This document shows positions 13,680 through 15,307 of a stretch of DNA of 15,307 bases, in pieces. A program made the translations under genes and the position numbers. The notes under the pieces are model-generated. The model made no database searches. It had not been told where the DNA came from and was given only the letters and a program-made list of their open reading frames with translations. The stretch is from Clostridia bacterium (GTDB taxonomy: Bacteria; Bacillota; Clostridia; Christensenellales; HGM11417), in assembly GCA_017407365.1 (NCBI GenBank), contig JAFQWR010000086.1, positions 1 to 15,307 of the forward strand, given 5' to 3'. How positions within the stretch are numbered: position 1 is the first letter of the stretch; every line of letters begins with the position of its first letter.

Positions 13680-14121
13680 ATTCCTCTGCCTCAACTTCTT
13701 CCAGCAAAGCACGGCAACCCTTTACCACATCACGATAGGTATCCTCAAAGTTGCCCGTATACCAAGGATCTGCAACGTCATAATCGGGAAGCAAAAGGCG
13801 CACCTTACCAAAGGGATCACCGCCCGTGATACGTAGAATATTGCGGATATTGGATTGCTCCATACCTACGATCAGATCGTAATAGGCGTAATCCTCCTTA
13901 GTCATTCTACGTGCCTTGCGTGCAGTATAGAGTACTTTATACTGATCGAGAATGCGGCGTGTGCCGTGATGAACGCCGTTGCCCTCTTCCTCATAGCTGG
14001 TTGCGGCAGATGCAACCTCAAACGCATTTCCCTTACCTGCCTTAATTGCCATATCACGGAAAACGAATTCCGCCATGGGAGAACGGCAGATATTACCCAA
14101 GCAAACAAACAGAATACGCAT
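13678..14121 (-). CDS. Low-molecular-weight protein tyrosine phosphatase
   Basis: A 147-residue cytoplasmic enzyme. The N-terminal P-loop CLGNICRS (Cys7 nucleophile, Arg13) follows the LMW-PTP CX5R pattern, and DPWY at 118-121 supplies the general acid Asp118 in the usual late position, so it looks catalytically complete. Such enzymes remove phosphate from tyrosine, or from arginine in the Bacillus YwlE group; sequence alone does not settle which. AGAGGTG precedes the ATG, and a promoter lies at 14151-14179. It is a single-gene unit convergent with jag, and its stop codon lies in an inverted repeat. Confidence 0.93.
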   Translation of the reverse strand: MRILFVCLGNICRSPMAEFVFRDMAIKAGKGNAFEVASAATSYEEEGNGVHHGTRRILDQYKVLYTARKARRMTKEDYAYYDLIVGMEQSNIRNILRITGGDPFGKVRLLLPDYDVADPWYTGNFEDTYRDVVKGCRALLEEVEAEE

Positions 14122-14150
14122 AAAAAAGCACCTCTTTTTTTACTGTATAT

Positions 14151-14179
14151 AGTTTAGCATTTTTTACCGCTGAATGCAA
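14151..14179 (-). promoter_or_regulatory. Promoter of the tyrosine phosphatase gene
   Basis: On the minus strand TTGCAT (14179-14174), 17 bases, TAAACT (14156-14151), with a TG one base before the -10. The start is predicted near 14144. Confidence 0.55.
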
Positions 14180-14266
14180 ACGAATTTATCGGGCTGTACC
14201 TAAAAAACCATCCGCAAAAAATATGCGCCTACAAAAAATATTTTTTTGAAAACACGATAAAATCAG

Positions 14267-14295
14267 TTGACAAATATTTGGAAATAAGGTAGAAT
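14267..14295 (+). promoter_or_regulatory. Promoter of tRNA-Leu
   Basis: TTGACA (14267-14272), 17-base spacer, TAGAAT (14290-14295). An A/T-only tract around 14232-14247 lies upstream, as in promoters with an UP element. Confidence 0.8.
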
Positions 14296-14309
14296 AAATA
14301 GGCTGTCTT

Positions 14310-14393
14310 GTGGGGGTGGCGGAACTGGCAGACGCGTACGTTTGAGGGGCGTATGGTTACACCGTGTGGGTTCAAGTCCCATCCTCCACACCA
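14310..14393 (+). tRNA. tRNA-Leu (anticodon GAG)
   Basis: A complete 84-base class II tRNA. Acceptor arms GTGGGGG and CCTCCAC pair with one G-U. The anticodon stem TACGT/GCGTA encloses TTGAGGG, so the anticodon is GAG and reads CUC and CUU. There is a long variable arm, the T arm is GTGGG-TTCAAGT-CCCAT, the discriminator is A, and CCA is encoded at 14391-14393. Confidence 0.96.
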
Positions 14394-14400
14394 ACAGAAT

Positions 14401-14432
14401 GGAATCCTTGATAATCAAGGGTTCCTTTTTTT
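14401..14432 (+). terminator. Intrinsic terminator of tRNA-Leu
   Basis: An 11-base-pair stem (14401-14411 with 14415-14425, one G-U pair), TAA loop and a seven-T run at 14426-14432, starting seven bases after the tRNA. Confidence 0.93.
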
Positions 14433-14497
14433 ATACATAAATCATTTTTATTTAGCACAAAGCTTTTATTAACACAGTATTCCAAATCTATAAAAAT

Positions 14498-14531
14498 ATC
14501 CCCCTGCGAGGCAAATGCTTTACAGGGGGAT
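14498..14531. terminator. Intrinsic terminator of the Gfo/Idh/MocA gene
   Basis: ATCCCCCTG (14498-14506) pairs with CAGGGGGAT (14523-14531), with A/T runs on both sides so it can act in both directions. It lies 13 bases beyond the minus-strand stop codon. Confidence 0.82.
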
Positions 14532-14544
14532 TTTTATATGCAAT

Positions 14545-15307
14545 TCAACAGGTCTGCGCGCGGATGCATTGCATCACACGGACGCACTCATACGTGACCT
14601 CACGGTTTGAATGATACGCCTTTTTACCCTCTCCGTTCACCGCTTTTATAAAGGCGGTCAGCTCGTGCGTGATTGATTCCGCAAAGCCCCGCTCTGCCGC
14701 ACCTGACGCAATGATACCACCTGAATTTCGGCAGGTTACTCCGGTCAGACGGGAAGTCAGCCCAATGGTTATCGCGCCGTTTTGGCACAAAATTTCGCTT
14801 CTTACGGCGCTCTCGCAAAGCTTTGAGTAGGTTACCGATACAATTACATTGCGAAAACAAAGCAAGGCGGCTCCGCTTCCGTCTGCGCCGTTATGTAGCT
14901 TTTTTGCTGACGCCTGCACCTCTTCAACCTTACCGAACAGTCGGATTGCAAGTCGGATGGGATACACACCAAGATCGTTCAATGCTCCTCCGCTCTCTTT
15001 TGAAAAGGAGCTTGCCACCTCTCCACGGAGAAAGGCATCGAGCTTTGAGGAGCGTTGAGAAAAATCCAGTCTGGCAGAAACCGCCCCGCCAAGCTCCGCT
15101 ATTTTTTGCTCTAACAAATTCAGCTCGGGGACGTAGCCGTTCATCATTGCTTCCATATATACAAGCCCCTTTTCGTCTGCAAGCGCACACAGAGATTGGT
15201 ATTCGGAGAGAGAAAGAGCAATGGGCTTTTCGCACAGCACGTGCTTGCCGTTTTGCAGAAACAGCCTTGCCTGCTCCTCGTGATAGCGTGTGGGAGAGGC
15301 AAGATAA
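14545..15307 (-). CDS. Gfo/Idh/MocA family oxidoreductase (partial, N-terminus off window)
   Basis: The frame is open from the right edge to TGA at 14545-14547, giving about 253 C-terminal residues of a family of about 320-330. The visible part starts inside the NAD(P)-binding domain at YLASPTRYHEEQARLFLQNG and continues into KHVLCEKPIALS, where CEKP is the family's conserved catalytic-lysine motif. Later, GGALNDLGVYPIRLAIRLFG is the characteristic motif of the substrate-binding domain. An in-frame GTG at 15238-15240 falls inside the HVLCEKP motif and is not the start. These enzymes oxidise or reduce sugars, inositols and similar compounds with NAD(P); the substrate here is unknown. It has its own terminator and stands alone downstream of tRNA-Leu on the other strand. 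Confidence 0.92.
   Translation of the reverse strand, partial: YLASPTRYHEEQARLFLQNGKHVLCEKPIALSLSEYQSLCALADEKGLVYMEAMMNGYVPELNLLEQKIAELGGAVSARLDFSQRSSKLDAFLRGEVASSFSKESGGALNDLGVYPIRLAIRLFGKVEEVQASAKKLHNGADGSGAALLCFRNVIVSVTYSKLCESAVRSEILCQNGAITIGLTSRLTGVTCRNSGGIIASGAAERGFAESITHELTAFIKAVNGEGKKAYHSNREVTYECVRVMQCIRAQTC

Noticed and set aside
15238..15240. GTG as the start of the Gfo/Idh/MocA gene
   Set aside because: It lies within the conserved KHVLCEKP motif and the reading frame continues upstream with family-typical residues to the window edge.

Overview
The window reads as chromosomal DNA from a low-to-moderate-GC Bacillota, most likely a gut-type Clostridia. The grounds are strong AGGAGG-type ribosome binding sites, TTGACA/TATAAT-type promoters with 17-base spacers, U-tailed intrinsic terminators, clostridial-type RnpA, YidD, YidC and Jag proteins, CCA-encoding tRNA genes and a GH127 glycosidase. 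This is an inference from gene content; no 16S or other taxonomic marker is present. No phage, insertion sequence, CRISPR array or toxin-antitoxin system is visible.

Left part (1-3915). A minus-strand operon of two FAD-dependent oxidoreductases (a GlpA-like protein with a C-terminal BFD-type Fe-S domain, then a partner flavoprotein cut by the window edge) is read from a promoter at about 2351-2379. Its leader of about 168 bases can fold into a long stem whose loop pairs with the bases just downstream (an H-type pseudoknot), followed by a terminator-like hairpin before the ribosome binding site. This is the best candidate in the window for an undescribed cis-regulatory RNA. Divergent from it is a MATE exporter gene whose promoter lies so close to its ATG that the message looks leaderless. 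A bidirectional terminator separates the MATE gene from the next, convergent gene.

Middle (3916-8579). A cytoplasmic GH127 (DUF1680) glycosidase gene and a two-gene operon for paired short chromate-transporter-family proteins are transcribed back to back from promoters whose -35 boxes are 17 bases apart. Then come tRNA-Arg(ACG) with its own promoter and terminator, about 390 bases with no gene but several foldable segments, a 36-codon Lys/Ser/Cys-rich small protein gene with a perfect Shine-Dalgarno, and a flavodoxin-like gene.

Right part (8612-15307). A minus-strand lipoprotein with a beta-propeller domain faces away from the conserved cluster rpmH-rnpA-yidD-yidC-jag, which covers ribosomal protein L34, RNase P protein, membrane insertion and an RNA-binding regulator. 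dnaA, the usual neighbour of rpmH, is absent. A terminator-like hairpin sits between rpmH and rnpA, the YidC has an enlarged extracytoplasmic loop, and Jag carries an Arg/Gly-rich tail. After a terminator come a convergent low-molecular-weight protein tyrosine phosphatase gene, tRNA-Leu(GAG), and a Gfo/Idh/MocA oxidoreductase gene that runs off the right edge.
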